Shown one piece after another: positions 53,991-63,440 of a DNA stretch of 64,000 nt. The number at the start of each line of letters is the position of its first letter. Position 1 is the first letter of the stretch. Source of the stretch: Microbacterium azadirachtae (GTDB lineage: Bacteria > Actinomycetota > Actinomycetes > Actinomycetales > Microbacteriaceae); assembly GCF_000956545.1 (NCBI RefSeq), contig NZ_JYIT01000082.1, positions 1 to 64,000 of the forward strand, in the 5' to 3' direction. The translations under genes and the position numbers were made by a program. A model generated the notes under the pieces. That model searched no databases. It saw only the letters and a list, made by a program, of their open reading frames with translations, and had not been told where the DNA came from.

Positions 53991-54817
53991 AGCGCCCCGA
54001 TCACGCGGGCCAGCAGGCCCGAGATCACCGGCTCGGCCTCCCTGCCCGCCTCGATGACCTCGGCGTGGCTGAGGGGGGTCTTCTGGATCCCCGCGGCCAG
54101 GTTCGTGATGAGCGAGAACCCGAGCACCTCCATGCCGGCCTCCCGGGCCGCGATCGCCTCGAGCGCGGTCGACATGCCGACGATGTGGCCGCCGATGGCC
54201 TTCGCCATCTGCACTTCGGCCGGGGTCTCGTAGTGCGGCCCCCGGAACTGCGTGTAGACGCCCTCGTCGAGCGTCGGGTCGATCGTGCGGGCGAGCTCGC
54301 GCAGCCGCGTGCTGTACAGGTCGGTGAGATCGATGAAGGTCGCGCCCTCGAGCGGGGAGTCCGCGGTGAGGTTGATGTGGTCGCTGATCAGCACGGGCTG
54401 CCCCGGCTTCCAGGTCTCGCGGATCCCGCCGGCGCCGTTGGTGAGCACCATGGTCCTGGCGCCCGTCGCCGCCGCGGTGCGCACGCTGTGCACGACCCGG
54501 CGCACGCCGTGGCCCTCGTAGTAGTGCGTGCGCGCGCCGATCACGAGCACGTTCTTCCCGCCGGGGGTGACGATGCTGCGCAGCGTGCCCACGTGGCCCT
54601 CGAGCGCGGGCTTCGAGAATCCGGTGACCTCCGTGGCGGGGATGGTCGCGATCGTCTCGCCGATGAGCTCGGCGGCCTTGCTCCAGCCCGAGCCGAGGGT
54701 GACCGCGATGTCGTGGTGGTCGACGCCGGTCAGCCGGTGGATGTCGGCGGCCGCCTCCGCGGCGATCGCGAAGGGGTCGGCGCCCGGGTCGTCGAGGGGG
54801 TGGATCTGATCAGCCAT
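53987..54817 (-). CDS. Purine nucleoside phosphorylase
   Basis: This 276-aa trimeric-type (class II) phosphorylase splits inosine and guanosine. It shows VTLGSGWSK, the phosphate-binding GARTHYYEGHG, VLTNGAGGI and the purine-binding QFRGPHYETPAEVQM and NLAAGI. It is the first gene of a coupled set with the phosphosugar mutase and HPr-like gene, and it diverges from the lpdA-type gene across 95 bp. The mycobacterial equivalent is called deoD although it is not the hexameric type. Confidence 0.94.
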   Translation of the reverse strand: MADQIHPLDDPGADPFAIAAEAAADIHRLTGVDHHDIAVTLGSGWSKAAELIGETIATIPATEVTGFSKPALEGHVGTLRSIVTPGGKNVLVIGARTHYYEGHGVRRVVHSVRTAAATGARTMVLTNGAGGIRETWKPGQPVLISDHINLTADSPLEGATFIDLTDLYSTRLRELARTIDPTLDEGVYTQFRGPHYETPAEVQMAKAIGGHIVGMSTALEAIAAREAGMEVLGFSLITNLAAGIQKTPLSHAEVIEAGREAEPVISGLLARVIGAL

Positions 54818-54912
54818 GAGATCGAGGATACGGCCCCGCGCTCGCCGCCGGGGAGGCGGGCTCGGAAGAGCAGCGAGGGCGCGGATCGTCGACCTCGCGC
54901 GGATGCGGAAGA

Positions 54913-56361
54913 ATGGATCCCATGACCTTGATGTTCGAGCGCTCTCAGCGTGTCGCCGTGCTCGGCGGCGGCCCCGGCGGATACGAGGCGGCGCTCGCCG
55001 CAGCCCAGCTGGGTGCGGAGGTGACGCTCGTCGAGAGGGTGGGGGTCGGCGGCTCCGCCGTGCTCACCGACGTGGTTCCCTCCAAGAGCCTCATCGCCAC
55101 GGCCGACGCCGCGGTGGCGATCAGCGAGGCCACCGACCTCGGCGTGCAGTTCTACGCGAAGGGCGCAGAGGGCAAGCCGCTCAAGCCGCAGATCGCGATC
55201 AACCTCGCCGCGGTGAACAAGCGGCTGATGGCCCTCGCCGGCCAGCAGTCGGAGGACATGCGCACCACGCTGCTCGACGCCGGGGTCACGATCCTCTCCG
55301 GTCACGGCCGCCTGGACGGTCCCAACGCGATCGTCGTGTCGACTTCGGAGGACGGCACCGACTTCGACCGCGTCGAGGCCGACACCCTCATCGTCGCCGT
55401 GGGCGCGTCCCCGCGCGAGCTCGACTCCGCCAAGCCCGACGGCGAGCGGATCCTCACCTGGACCCAGCTCTACGACATGAAGACGCTGCCGGAGCACCTC
55501 ATCGTGGTCGGCTCGGGCGTCACCGGTGCCGAGTTCGCCTCCGCGTACATGAACCTCGGCGCCAAGGTCACCCTGATCTCCAGCCGCGACCAGGTGCTCC
55601 CGGGCGAGGACCAGGATGCCGCGCACGTGCTGGAGAAGGTCTTCAAGCGCGGCGGCATGACGGTGCTCTCCAAGTCCCGCGCCGACAAGGTCGAGCGCAC
55701 CGCGGACGGCGTCACCGTGACGCTGTCGGACGGGCGCACGGTCGAGGGCAGCCACTGCCTGATGGCGGTCGGATCCATCCCCAACACCGCGGGCATCGGC
55801 CTGGAGGACGTGGGGGTCGAGCTCACCGACTCCGGCCACGTGCGCGTCAACCGGGTCGCGCGCACCTCGGTCTCGAACATCTACGCGGTTGGCGACTGCA
55901 CGAACTTCTTCCCGCTCGCCTCCGTCGCCTCGATGCAGGGCCGCACGGCCGTGTTCCACGCCCTCGGCGACATCGTGATCCCGCTCGAGAAGCTCAAGAT
56001 CACCGCGAACATCTTCACCGCCCCCGAGATCGCCACGATCGGCTTCTCGGAGAAGGACATCGAGGACGGCGTGGCCGACGGCATCGCCTACAAGCTGCCG
56101 CTCGCCGCCAACCCGCGCGCCAAGATGCAGGGGATCCGCGACGGCTTCGTGAAGATCCTCGCGCGCAAGGGATCCGGCACGGTGATCGGCGCCGTCATCG
56201 TGGCCCCGCGCGCCTCGGAGCTGATCTACCCCCTCGCGATCGCCGTCGAGCGCCGGCTGAACGTCGATCAGGTGTCGCGCGTGTTCGCGGCCTACCCGTC
56301 GATCACGAGCAGCATCACCGACGCCACCCGCGCGATGCACCAGGTCTACATCGCGGGCTGA
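54913..56361 (+). CDS. lpdA: LpdA-type NAD(P)H:quinone dehydrogenase
   Basis: This 482-aa flavoprotein has the fold of dihydrolipoamide dehydrogenase: FAD motif VLGGGPGGYEAAL, NAD motif VVGSGVTGAEFAS and YAVGDCTNFFPLA. The redox-active CxxxxC is absent; the matching segment (46-58) reads GGSAVLTDVVPSK, and the usual C-terminal His-Pro is also missing. This is diagnostic of the mycobacterial LpdA/Rv3303c group, which reduces quinones instead of lipoamide. An ATG three codons later (54922) is an alternative start. Confidence 0.9.
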   Translation: MDPMTLMFERSQRVAVLGGGPGGYEAALAAAQLGAEVTLVERVGVGGSAVLTDVVPSKSLIATADAAVAISEATDLGVQFYAKGAEGKPLKPQIAINLAAVNKRLMALAGQQSEDMRTTLLDAGVTILSGHGRLDGPNAIVVSTSEDGTDFDRVEADTLIVAVGASPRELDSAKPDGERILTWTQLYDMKTLPEHLIVVGSGVTGAEFASAYMNLGAKVTLISSRDQVLPGEDQDAAHVLEKVFKRGGMTVLSKSRADKVERTADGVTVTLSDGRTVEGSHCLMAVGSIPNTAGIGLEDVGVELTDSGHVRVNRVARTSVSNIYAVGDCTNFFPLASVASMQGRTAVFHALGDIVIPLEKLKITANIFTAPEIATIGFSEKDIEDGVADGIAYKLPLAANPRAKMQGIRDGFVKILARKGSGTVIGAVIVAPRASELIYPLAIAVERRLNVDQVSRVFAAYPSITSSITDATRAMHQVYIAG

Positions 56362-56370
56362 CCGCACCGC

Positions 56371-56417
56371 GGACGACGAAGCGGCGCCTCCCTCGGGAGA
56401 GCGCCGCTTCGTCGTCC
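56371..56417. terminator. Bidirectional terminator between lpdA and accA
   Basis: A perfect 17-bp stem (GGACGACGAAGCGGCGC at 56371-56387 with its complement at 56401-56417) encloses a 13-nt loop. It lies 9 bp after the lpdA stop and 26 bp after the accA stop on the other strand, so it can stop both transcripts. Confidence 0.88.
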
Positions 56418-56443
56418 ACGCGGCCTTCGCGGGCCGCGGGGAG

Positions 56444-58213
56444 TCAGCTGATGGTGAGCAGCTGATGCCCGGCGGACACGGTCGCACCGGCGTCCGCGTT
56501 GATGTTGCCGATCACGCCGTCCTTGTGCGCCTGCAGGGGCTGCTCCATCTTCATCGCCTCGAGGACGACGACCAGATCGCCCTTGACGACCTGCTGTCCC
56601 TCCTCGACGGCGACCTTGACGACGGTGGCCTGCATCGGCGACTTCACGGCGTCGCCGGACGCGCCGGCGTTCACGGTCTTCGCGTGGCTGCGCCGGGACG
56701 GCGGCACCGCGGCGGGACGTCCGCCGGTGCCGACGACGGAGGCGGCGACCCGATCGGGCAGGCTCACCTCGAGACGCTTGCCGGCGACCTCGACGACGAC
56801 CGTGTGCCGGCCCTTCGGCTCGGCGGCCGGCTCGAGCTCGCCGTCCCAGGCCGGGATGTCGTTGACGAACTCGGTCTCGATCCAGCGCGTGTAGACGCCG
56901 AAGCGGCCGTCCTCCGCGGTGAAGGCGGGGTCGTTCACGACCTTGCGGTGGAACGGCAGCACGGTCGGCAGGCCGGAGACCTCGAACTCGTCCAGGGCGC
57001 GGCGCGAGCGCTCCAGCGCCTCGGCGCGGTCCTTGCCGGTCACGATGATCTTCGCGAGCAGCGAGTCGAAAGCCCCGGAGACGACGTCGCCCGCCGTGAC
57101 ACCGGAGTCAAGGCGCAGGCCGGGGCCGCCGAAGGTCTTGAACACGTGGATCGGTCCCGGCTGGGGCAGGAAGCCACGACCCGGGTCCTCGCCGTTGATG
57201 CGGAACTCGATCGAGTGGCCCTGCGGAGCGGGGTCGTCGTAGTCGATGGTGCCGCCGGCCGCGATGCGGAACTGCTCGCGGACGAGGTCGATCCCGGTGA
57301 CCTCCTCGGAGACCGGGTGCTCGACCTGCAGGCGGGTGTTCACCTCGAGGAACGAGATGGTGCCGTCGGCGCCGATGAGGAACTCGCATGTTCCCGCGCC
57401 GACGTAGCCGACCTCCTTGAGGATCGCCTTGGACGCCTCGTAGAGCACACGGTTCTGCTCCTCGGTGAGGAACGGCGCGGGGGCCTCCTCGACGAGCTTC
57501 TGGTGGCGGCGCTGCAGGGAGCAGTCGCGCGTCGAGATGACGACGACGTTGCCCTCGGCGTCGGCCAGGCACTGCGTCTCGACGTGGCGCGGCTTGTCGA
57601 GGTACTTCTCCACGAAGCACTCTCCGCGGCCGAAGGCGGTGATCGCCTCACGGGTCGCGGACTCGAACTGCTCCGCCACCTCGTCGAGCTCGCGGGCAAC
57701 CTTGAGGCCGCGTCCGCCGCCGCCGTAGGCGGCCTTGATCGCGATGGGCAGGCCCACCTTCTCGGCGAAGGCGATGACCTCCTCCGCCGTCTCGACCGGA
57801 CCGGGGGTGCCGGGAGCGAGCGGAGCGCCGACCTTCTCCGCCACGTGACGGGCGGTGACCTTGTCGCCGAGCGCCTCGATGGCCGCGGGGGAGGGGCCGA
57901 TCCACACGAGCTCTGCGTCGATGACGGCGCGGGCGAAGTCGGCGTTCTCGGCGAGGAAGCCGTAGCCGGGGTGGACGGCGTCGGCACCGGCGCGGCGGGC
58001 CACCGACAGGATCTTGTCGATCTGCAGGTAGGTCTCGGCGCTGGTGGAGCCGTCGAGGGCGTACGCCTCGTCGGCGAGCCGGGTGTGCAGGGCGTCCCGG
58101 TCCTGATCCGCGTACACGGCGACGGAGGAGAGACCGGAGTCGCGCGCGGCGCGGATGATGCGGACGGCGATCTCGCCGCGGTTGGCGACGAGCACCTTGG
58201 CGATGGCAGGCAT
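56444..58213 (-). CDS. accA3: Acyl-CoA carboxylase alpha chain (biotin carboxylase + BCCP)
   Basis: This 589-aa fusion carries biotin carboxylase (1-450; [19 protein letters not shown], the ATP-grasp glycine loop [29 protein letters not shown]). A linker and a C-terminal biotin carrier domain follow, with the biotinylated lysine K555 in [11 protein letters not shown]. It makes carboxybiotin for acetyl-, propionyl- or longer acyl-CoA carboxylation together with the beta and epsilon subunits encoded at the window end. The ATG at 58213 matches the conserved N-terminus. Confidence 0.95.
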   Translation of the reverse strand: MPAIAKVLVANRGEIAVRIIRAARDSGLSSVAVYADQDRDALHTRLADEAYALDGSTSAETYLQIDKILSVARRAGADAVHPGYGFLAENADFARAVIDAELVWIGPSPAAIEALGDKVTARHVAEKVGAPLAPGTPGPVETAEEVIAFAEKVGLPIAIKAAYGGGGRGLKVARELDEVAEQFESATREAITAFGRGECFVEKYLDKPRHVETQCLADAEGNVVVISTRDCSLQRRHQKLVEEAPAPFLTEEQNRVLYEASKAILKEVGYVGAGTCEFLIGADGTISFLEVNTRLQVEHPVSEEVTGIDLVREQFRIAAGGTIDYDDPAPQGHSIEFRINGEDPGRGFLPQPGPIHVFKTFGGPGLRLDSGVTAGDVVSGAFDSLLAKIIVTGKDRAEALERSRRALDEFEVSGLPTVLPFHRKVVNDPAFTAEDGRFGVYTRWIETEFVNDIPAWDGELEPAAEPKGRHTVVVEVAGKRLEVSLPDRVAASVVGTGGRPAAVPPSRRSHAKTVNAGASGDAVKSPMQATVVKVAVEEGQQVVKGDLVVVLEAMKMEQPLQAHKDGVIGNINADAGATVSAGHQLLTIS

Positions 58214-58339
58214 GGATGTCAGCCTATCGACAGCCGAGCCGATATTTTTGACGACCCTCCACAAGAATTCGGTCGGATCGCTTCCTGGATCCTACGAAGC
58301 GGAGAGGAGGTCGCGGGTCGATCCCGGCCGGAGTCGGGC

Positions 58340-58999
58340 TCAGGAGGCGTCCGGCAGGGCGTTCCAGAGATCGGTCCAGCGGATCCCGAGGCGTCCGACG
58401 AGGTGCCGCAGCGTGGACAGCGACATGCCGACGACGGTCGACGGGTCGCCCTCCACCCGCTCGATGAACGCGCCGCCCAGGCTGTCGACGGTGAAGGCGC
58501 CCGCGACGAGGAGCGGCTCGCCGGTGGCGACGTACGCCTCGATCTCGGCGTCGTCGATGTCGCCGGCGAACGTGACGGCGGCCTCGGCGACGGCGTGGAC
58601 CTCGCGGGACGGCTCGCCGGGCCGCACCAGGAAGACGCTGTGCCCGGAGTGCAGCACGCCGGTCCGCCCGCGCATCGCATGCCAGCGGGCGATCGCGCGC
58701 TCGGGTTCGTACGGCTTGCCGTGCACCGCGCCGTCGAGCTCGAACATGGAGTCGCCGCCGATCACGATCCCCTCGAAATCGGGATGCGCCTCGTGGATGC
58801 GCGCCGCGACCTCGGCCGCCTTCGCGCGCCCGAGCAGCAGCACGACCTCCTGCGGCGTGAGCACGCGGCCCCGGCGCTCCGCCTCGGCGGCGGCGACCGC
58901 GTCCTCGTCGACGTCGGGGCTCAGGCAGAGGGGCTCGATCCCGCTCTGACGCAGCAGGGCGAGCCGGGCGGGCGAGGTGGAGGCGAGGCACACGCGCAT
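58340..58999 (-). CDS. maf: Maf-like nucleotide pyrophosphatase
   Basis: This 219-aa protein hydrolyses nucleoside triphosphates, including non-canonical ones. It begins RVCLASTSPARLALLRQSG, has the GGDSMFELDG and GKPYEPERAIA loops and ends like other actinobacterial Maf proteins. The usual GSDTVV motif is altered to GGDSMF. Maf lies between accA and accE genes in many actinobacteria, as it does here on the minus strand. Confidence 0.92.
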   Translation of the reverse strand: MRVCLASTSPARLALLRQSGIEPLCLSPDVDEDAVAAAEAERRGRVLTPQEVVLLLGRAKAAEVAARIHEAHPDFEGIVIGGDSMFELDGAVHGKPYEPERAIARWHAMRGRTGVLHSGHSVFLVRPGEPSREVHAVAEAAVTFAGDIDDAEIEAYVATGEPLLVAGAFTVDSLGGAFIERVEGDPSTVVGMSLSTLRHLVGRLGIRWTDLWNALPDAS

Positions 59000-59056
59000 G
59001 GGCTCCACGCTATCGGGTCGGATCCGCGGACGGCCGTGGTCTGGGATGATCGAGAG

Positions 59057-60316
59057 GTGACCGATTCCGACGCGTCCGAGGGCGCTCTTCTCGACCTCGA
59101 CGTGACCGCGATCGCGCACGGCGGCGTCTTCGTCGCCCGGCATGAGGGACGCGTCGTGTTCGTCTCCGACGCGATCCCCGGGGAGCGTGTGCGGGCGCGG
59201 CTGGACCGGCCGTCCGCCGACGCCGACACCCGGTCGTTCTGGCGTGCCGAGACCGTCGAGGTGCTGGACGCTTCGCCCCACCGTCGCGCGCATGTGTGGG
59301 CGGAGGCCGACGTCAGCCGTGCCCCCGGGCAGCGCCCGGGCGGCGCCGACCTCGGCCACATCGAGATCGGCCACCAGCGGGTGCTGAAGCGCCGGGTGCT
59401 CCAGGAGGCGCTGGACCGCTTCGCCGGCGGGGGCATCGAGGCCCCGGAGGTCGAGGCGACGGGCGTGGACGAGCACTGGCGGACCAGAGTCACCCTCCAC
59501 GTCGACGACGAAGGGCGGGTCGGGCCGTTCGCGGCGCGCAGCCACCGCGTCGTCCCGGTCGCCCAGCACGTGCTGGCGCGCCCGGCGATCGATGCGGTGG
59601 CGCGCGGGCTCCGGGGGATCCCGGAAGGGCGGGTCGAGCTGATCGAGCCCGCCGACGGCGAGGTGCGACAGGTGCTGCATCCTGAGGCGGATCGGCGGGC
59701 CCGCGGCCGCGGAGCGCGGCGCACGCCCCGGCGCCCCGCACCCCAGACGATCGTGGAGCAGGCCGCCGGGCGCTCCTTCGCGCTCGACGCGGACGGCTTC
59801 TGGCAGATCCACCCGGCCGCCGCGGATCTCCTCGACGGCGCCGTCGCCGAGCTGCTGGACGGAGTCGTGGATCCGTCGGCCGCGCATCTGGACCTCTACG
59901 GCGGCGTGGGTCTCTTCTCGGCCACCCTCGCGAGACTCGGCGCTCGCCGCATCACGACGGTCGAGTCGTCGCCGCGCGCGATCCGGCACGCGGCCGAGAA
60001 CCTGCGCGACCTGGGCGTGCAGGCGGTCACCGCCCGCGTCGACCGCTTCCTGAAGGCCGGCGAAGCCGACCTCGGAGACGTCGCCGGCGGCGCGGTCGTG
60101 CTCGACCCGCCGCGCTCGGGAGCCGGTCGTGCCGTGGTGGAGGACGTCGTCGCCCTCGAGCCGGCGGCGGTCGCCTACGTCGCGTGCGACCCCGTCGCGC
60201 TCGCCCGTGACCTGGCCACGTTCCGCGCGCACGGGTACGAGCCGCGTCGGATGCGCGCCTTCGACCTCTTCCCCCACTCCCACCACCTGGAGACTGTCGC
60301 ACTGCTGACGCGGTAG
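59057..60316 (+). CDS. TrmA/RlmD-family RNA (uracil-5-)-methyltransferase
   Basis: This 419-aa SAM enzyme has an N-terminal TRAM domain (about 12-65), a central segment, and a Rossmann methyltransferase domain with LDLYGGVGLFSATLARLG. The catalytic motif IV is VVLDPPRSGAG, and the nucleophilic cysteine is in AYVACDPVALARD. The Fe-S cysteine cluster of RlmC/RlmD is absent; the corresponding stretch reads VWAEADVSRAPGQRPGGADLG. The start is GTG. Its RNA target cannot be assigned. It is the first plus-strand gene inside the carboxylase locus. Confidence 0.88.
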   Translation: MTDSDASEGALLDLDVTAIAHGGVFVARHEGRVVFVSDAIPGERVRARLDRPSADADTRSFWRAETVEVLDASPHRRAHVWAEADVSRAPGQRPGGADLGHIEIGHQRVLKRRVLQEALDRFAGGGIEAPEVEATGVDEHWRTRVTLHVDDEGRVGPFAARSHRVVPVAQHVLARPAIDAVARGLRGIPEGRVELIEPADGEVRQVLHPEADRRARGRGARRTPRRPAPQTIVEQAAGRSFALDADGFWQIHPAAADLLDGAVAELLDGVVDPSAAHLDLYGGVGLFSATLARLGARRITTVESSPRAIRHAAENLRDLGVQAVTARVDRFLKAGEADLGDVAGGAVVLDPPRSGAGRAVVEDVVALEPAAVAYVACDPVALARDLATFRAHGYEPRRMRAFDLFPHSHHLETVALLTR

Positions 60317-60403
60317 CCGGCTCGAGGCAGGAGCGGCGGATCCCGGCGGCCTGGCCCTCCTCGGGCGACGGGCGCACGATCCGCCACGGGATACAGTGAG
60401 AGC

Positions 60404-61069
60404 GTGAGCAGCGTAGCCCTGATCGACGACCACGAGTCCGTTCGCCTGGGACTCGCCGCCGCGCTCGAGCGTGCCGACTTCGACGTCGTGTTCTCGGGTG
60501 CCGGCGTGGCCGAGTACCTCGATGCGCGCGGGCGCGCACTGGCGCTGCCCGCTGACGTCGTCCTGCTCGATCTCACCCTCGGAGACGGCACGACGGTGAC
60601 CGAGAACGTGACCCGGCTGGTCGCCGACGGATCCAGCGTGGTCATCCACAGCGTCGCGGACCGGCCCGTCGCCGTCCGCGAGGCCCTGGCCGCGGGCGCC
60701 GCGGGCGTCATCAGCAAATCGTCCCCGCTGGACGACGTGATCGCCGCCGCCCTCACGGTCGCGCGCGGCGAGGCGCTCAACAACGTGGAGTGGGCGAACG
60801 CGGTCGACGGCGACACGGCGTTCGCCGACGCGCAGCTCTCCACCCGCGAGCGCGAGGTGCTGCGGCTGTATGCGACCGGGCTGCCGCTGAAGGTCGTGGC
60901 CGAGCGACTCGGCGTGGCGTATTCCACCGCCAAGGAGAACATCACCCGCATCCGCGTGAAGTACGTGGAGGTCGGACGCCCCGCGCCGACGAAGGTCGAT
61001 CTGCTGCGTCGCGCGATGGAGGACGGCATCGTGGAGAACGCGCAGGAGGATCCGCAGGGTGTGGGCTGA
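60404..61069 (+). CDS. NarL/LuxR-family response regulator
   Basis: This 221-aa regulator has a receiver domain (1-120): VALIDDHESVRLGL, phosphoacceptor in VVLLDLTLGDG, lysine in AGVISKSSP. A LuxR-type helix-turn-helix follows (about 143-205; LSTREREVLRLYATG, AERLGVAYSTAKENITRI). The start is GTG. The kinase gene follows after 65 bp, then the third component with a 4-bp overlap. Targets are unknown. Confidence 0.92.
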   Translation: MSSVALIDDHESVRLGLAAALERADFDVVFSGAGVAEYLDARGRALALPADVVLLDLTLGDGTTVTENVTRLVADGSSVVIHSVADRPVAVREALAAGAAGVISKSSPLDDVIAAALTVARGEALNNVEWANAVDGDTAFADAQLSTREREVLRLYATGLPLKVVAERLGVAYSTAKENITRIRVKYVEVGRPAPTKVDLLRRAMEDGIVENAQEDPQGVG

Positions 61070-61134
61070 GCACGGCGCGCTCGCTCGGAGCCGCTCCGCA
61101 GCAGGCACGACGCCTCGGCGGGCGGGCTAGGCGC

Positions 61135-62361
61135 ATGTCGGCGGACCAGGGTCTCAGGGAGGCCTGGGAGCGGATCTCCACACCCGGCGAGGTCGGGCAG
61201 GAGCTGGAGCGCTTCGCCGGGCGGCGGATGGAGCGCATCATCGCCATCGTCGTGGGCGTCGGGGCCCTCGCGCTCGGCACTCAGGCGCTCGTCAACGCCC
61301 TCTTGAAGATGCGCGTCGTGGACGTGCCGCACGTCTCGATGATGGCGCTGGTCTTCGTGCCGTGGGGCGCGATGCTCGTCTGCTGCGCGCTCGGGCGCGC
61401 GGTGCGCCTCACGGCGGGGATCTTCTTCGTCGCCTACATCGTCGATCTCGCGCTCTGGCCCTTCGTCGCCACGCATCAGAACCTGGATCCGTCGGACCAG
61501 CCGTGGATCTTCTTCCTCGTCAACGTCGCGGGAGTCGCGGCGGTCGTCGCCTTCCCGCTCGGGGTTCAGGTGGCCTGGGCGCTGGCCGGGCCGTTCCTCT
61601 ACGGCACCGTGCGTCTCGTGCAGGGCGACTTCCAGCGCGGGTTCTGGGTGGTCACGGCGTTCGATGTCTCGTTCACCCTCATCCTCGGACTCGTGCTGGT
61701 GGCCCTGGGATGGATGTTCCGGTCGGTCGCGAACGGGGTCGACGAGGCTCGCGGCCGGGCGGTGGCGCTCTACACCGCGGCGGCCACGGCAGAGGCGTCC
61801 GAGCACGAGCGCGTCGCGGTCGCGGCCCTCATGCACGACAGCGTGCTCGCCGCGCTCATCGCCGCAGAGCGCGCGGAGACCGAGCGCGAGCGCGCCCTCG
61901 CCGTCGACATGGCGCGTGAAGCGCTCACCCGCCTGGCGAATGCCGAAGCCCCGGCCCAGGAGGGCAGTGAGGAGCCCGTGCAGATCGAGCGGCTCGCGGA
62001 GGATCTGCGCCGGGCCGTGGGGCAGATGGGGCTGTCGATCGAGGTCGAGCACTTCGGGCACGGCGCCGTGCCCGACCGGGTTGCCCGGGCGATGGCGCTC
62101 GCGGCGCGGCAGGCGATCGGCAACGCCGTCGCGCACGCATCCGGCCGCGGACTCGCCGTGGTGGTGGAGGGACACGGCGACACCGGCCTCACCGTCAAGG
62201 TCAGCGACACCGGAAGCGGGTTCGATCCGGCGCAGGTCGGCGCGGACCGCCTCGGCATCCGTGCGTCGATCCTCGCCCGGATGGCGGCGGTCGGCGGGGT
62301 CGCCACGATCGAGTCCGACCGGCACGGCACGGTCGTGACGCTCGGGTGGTCGCAGTCATGA
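61135..62361 (+). CDS. Sensor histidine kinase of the NarX-like type
   Basis: This 408-aa protein has about six membrane helices (35-197), then a cytoplasmic kinase part. The likely phosphoacceptor is H234 in VAALMHDSVLAALIAAERAE, an HxDS-type dimerisation motif. The ATPase domain shows ARQAIGNAVAHAS (N box), VSDTGSGFDPAQ and RLGIRASILARM. It has no extracellular sensor domain, so it probably senses the membrane or uses the next protein. The ATG has no strong ribosome site. Confidence 0.88.
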   Translation: MSADQGLREAWERISTPGEVGQELERFAGRRMERIIAIVVGVGALALGTQALVNALLKMRVVDVPHVSMMALVFVPWGAMLVCCALGRAVRLTAGIFFVAYIVDLALWPFVATHQNLDPSDQPWIFFLVNVAGVAAVVAFPLGVQVAWALAGPFLYGTVRLVQGDFQRGFWVVTAFDVSFTLILGLVLVALGWMFRSVANGVDEARGRAVALYTAAATAEASEHERVAVAALMHDSVLAALIAAERAETERERALAVDMAREALTRLANAEAPAQEGSEEPVQIERLAEDLRRAVGQMGLSIEVEHFGHGAVPDRVARAMALAARQAIGNAVAHASGRGLAVVVEGHGDTGLTVKVSDTGSGFDPAQVGADRLGIRASILARMAAVGGVATIESDRHGTVVTLGWSQS

Positions 62362-63365
62362 GGCTCACCGTCCGCATGGTGGCGACCGGGCTGGCGCTCG
62401 TGTTCGCCTGCTACTTCGCCGCGCGTGCCCTGTGGTGGACCACGCCGCCGCCGCGCCCGATGCTCGTGCTGCTGGCCGTCGCGATCTATCTCGGCTCCTT
62501 CGCGGTGATCGCGATCGTCGGTGCGGGGCGCTCGGTGCAGATGCCGCGCTGGGCAGCCGCCCTGGCGCTCGCCTCCGCGCTCGCCATCCCGCAGCTGAGC
62601 AACCTCGGTCTCGACGCCGCAGACCTGCGCGCCCCCTACGCGACCTGGTACATCGGCTCCGTCGGACTGACCGGCGTGGTCTGCATCGTGCGGCGCCGCC
62701 CGTGGGCGGGCTGGATCGTGCTCCTCCTGCTCACCCTGTCCTCGACAGCCTGGATCGGTTTCCTGCAGGCTCTGGGCCTGGGGCTGGTCGGGTCGACGGT
62801 CTGGATGGTGATCGCTCAGCTGCTGGTCGCGTTCTGGCGGCGCGCCGTGCGCGACACCGATCGGCTCGCGGGGATCCAGCAGGCGGCATCCGCCTGGCAG
62901 GCGACGCAGATCGTGCGTCAGCGCGAGCGCCGGGAGCGGGTGCAATACGCGCTGACCGTCGCGGGCCCCGTACTCAGCCGCGTGATCGAGACGCGCGGCG
63001 AGCTCTCTCCGGACGAGAAGCGCGCCGCGCACCTGGCCGAGGGACGTCTGCGGGACGAGATCCGGGGCGGCGAGCTGCTCAACGAGCGCGCCCGTGCGGC
63101 GATCGAGTCCGCGCGCGCCCGCGGCGCGTCGGTCACGGTGTTCGACGACGGCGGCCTGGAGGGGCTGGACGAGCACAGCAAGGGGCGCATCCGCGAGGAG
63201 CTGGCTGACGTGCTCTCCGGCTCCTCCTCGGCGCGGCTCATCATCCGTGCCCCCAAGGACGCGAGGATCGCGGTCACCGTCGTCGGCCGATCTGCGGCAG
63301 GCGAGTCGTCCGACGAGGACTCCGTGGAGCTCTGGCACGAGATCCCGCGCGCCGAGACGGATTGA
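62358..63365 (+). CDS. Sensor-kinase-like membrane protein lacking catalytic motifs
   Basis: This 335-aa protein has about six helices in residues 5-160, the same layout as the preceding kinase. The cytoplasmic region of about 175 residues begins with a coiled coil rich in Q, R and E (residues 175-200) and continues with LSPDEKRAAHLAEGRLRDEI and SVTVFDDGGLEGLDEHSK. No phosphoacceptor histidine motif and no glycine-rich ATP boxes can be found. It overlaps the kinase gene by 4 bp, so it is made with it. I infer a degenerate sensor that forms a complex with the kinase. Confidence 0.8.
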   Translation: MRLTVRMVATGLALVFACYFAARALWWTTPPPRPMLVLLAVAIYLGSFAVIAIVGAGRSVQMPRWAAALALASALAIPQLSNLGLDAADLRAPYATWYIGSVGLTGVVCIVRRRPWAGWIVLLLLTLSSTAWIGFLQALGLGLVGSTVWMVIAQLLVAFWRRAVRDTDRLAGIQQAASAWQATQIVRQRERRERVQYALTVAGPVLSRVIETRGELSPDEKRAAHLAEGRLRDEIRGGELLNERARAAIESARARGASVTVFDDGGLEGLDEHSKGRIREELADVLSGSSSARLIIRAPKDARIAVTVVGRSAAGESSDEDSVELWHEIPRAETD

Positions 63366-63407
63366 TCCCGCCGCCGGGTGCCGAATCCGGAGGCCGGCAG
63401 AAGAAAG

Positions 63408-63440
63408 GGCGAGGGGCGGCGAAGCCGCCCGCCCCTCGCC
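63408..63440 (+). terminator. Terminator of the signalling operon
   Basis: GGCGAGGGGC pairs perfectly with GCCCCTCGCC at 63431-63440, and an inner GGC-GAA-GCC extends the hairpin with a short bulge. It starts 42 bp after the last gene of the signalling operon, preceded by an A-rich stretch that could serve the opposite direction as a T tract. Confidence 0.75.

Noticed and set aside
54913-56361. Dihydrolipoamide dehydrogenase call
   Set aside because: The redox-active cysteine pair and the C-terminal His-Pro are missing.
56465-59056. Upstream extension of the RNA methyltransferase through the accA and maf antisense strand
   Set aside because: The sequence is antisense noise; the TRAM domain begins just after the GTG at 59057.
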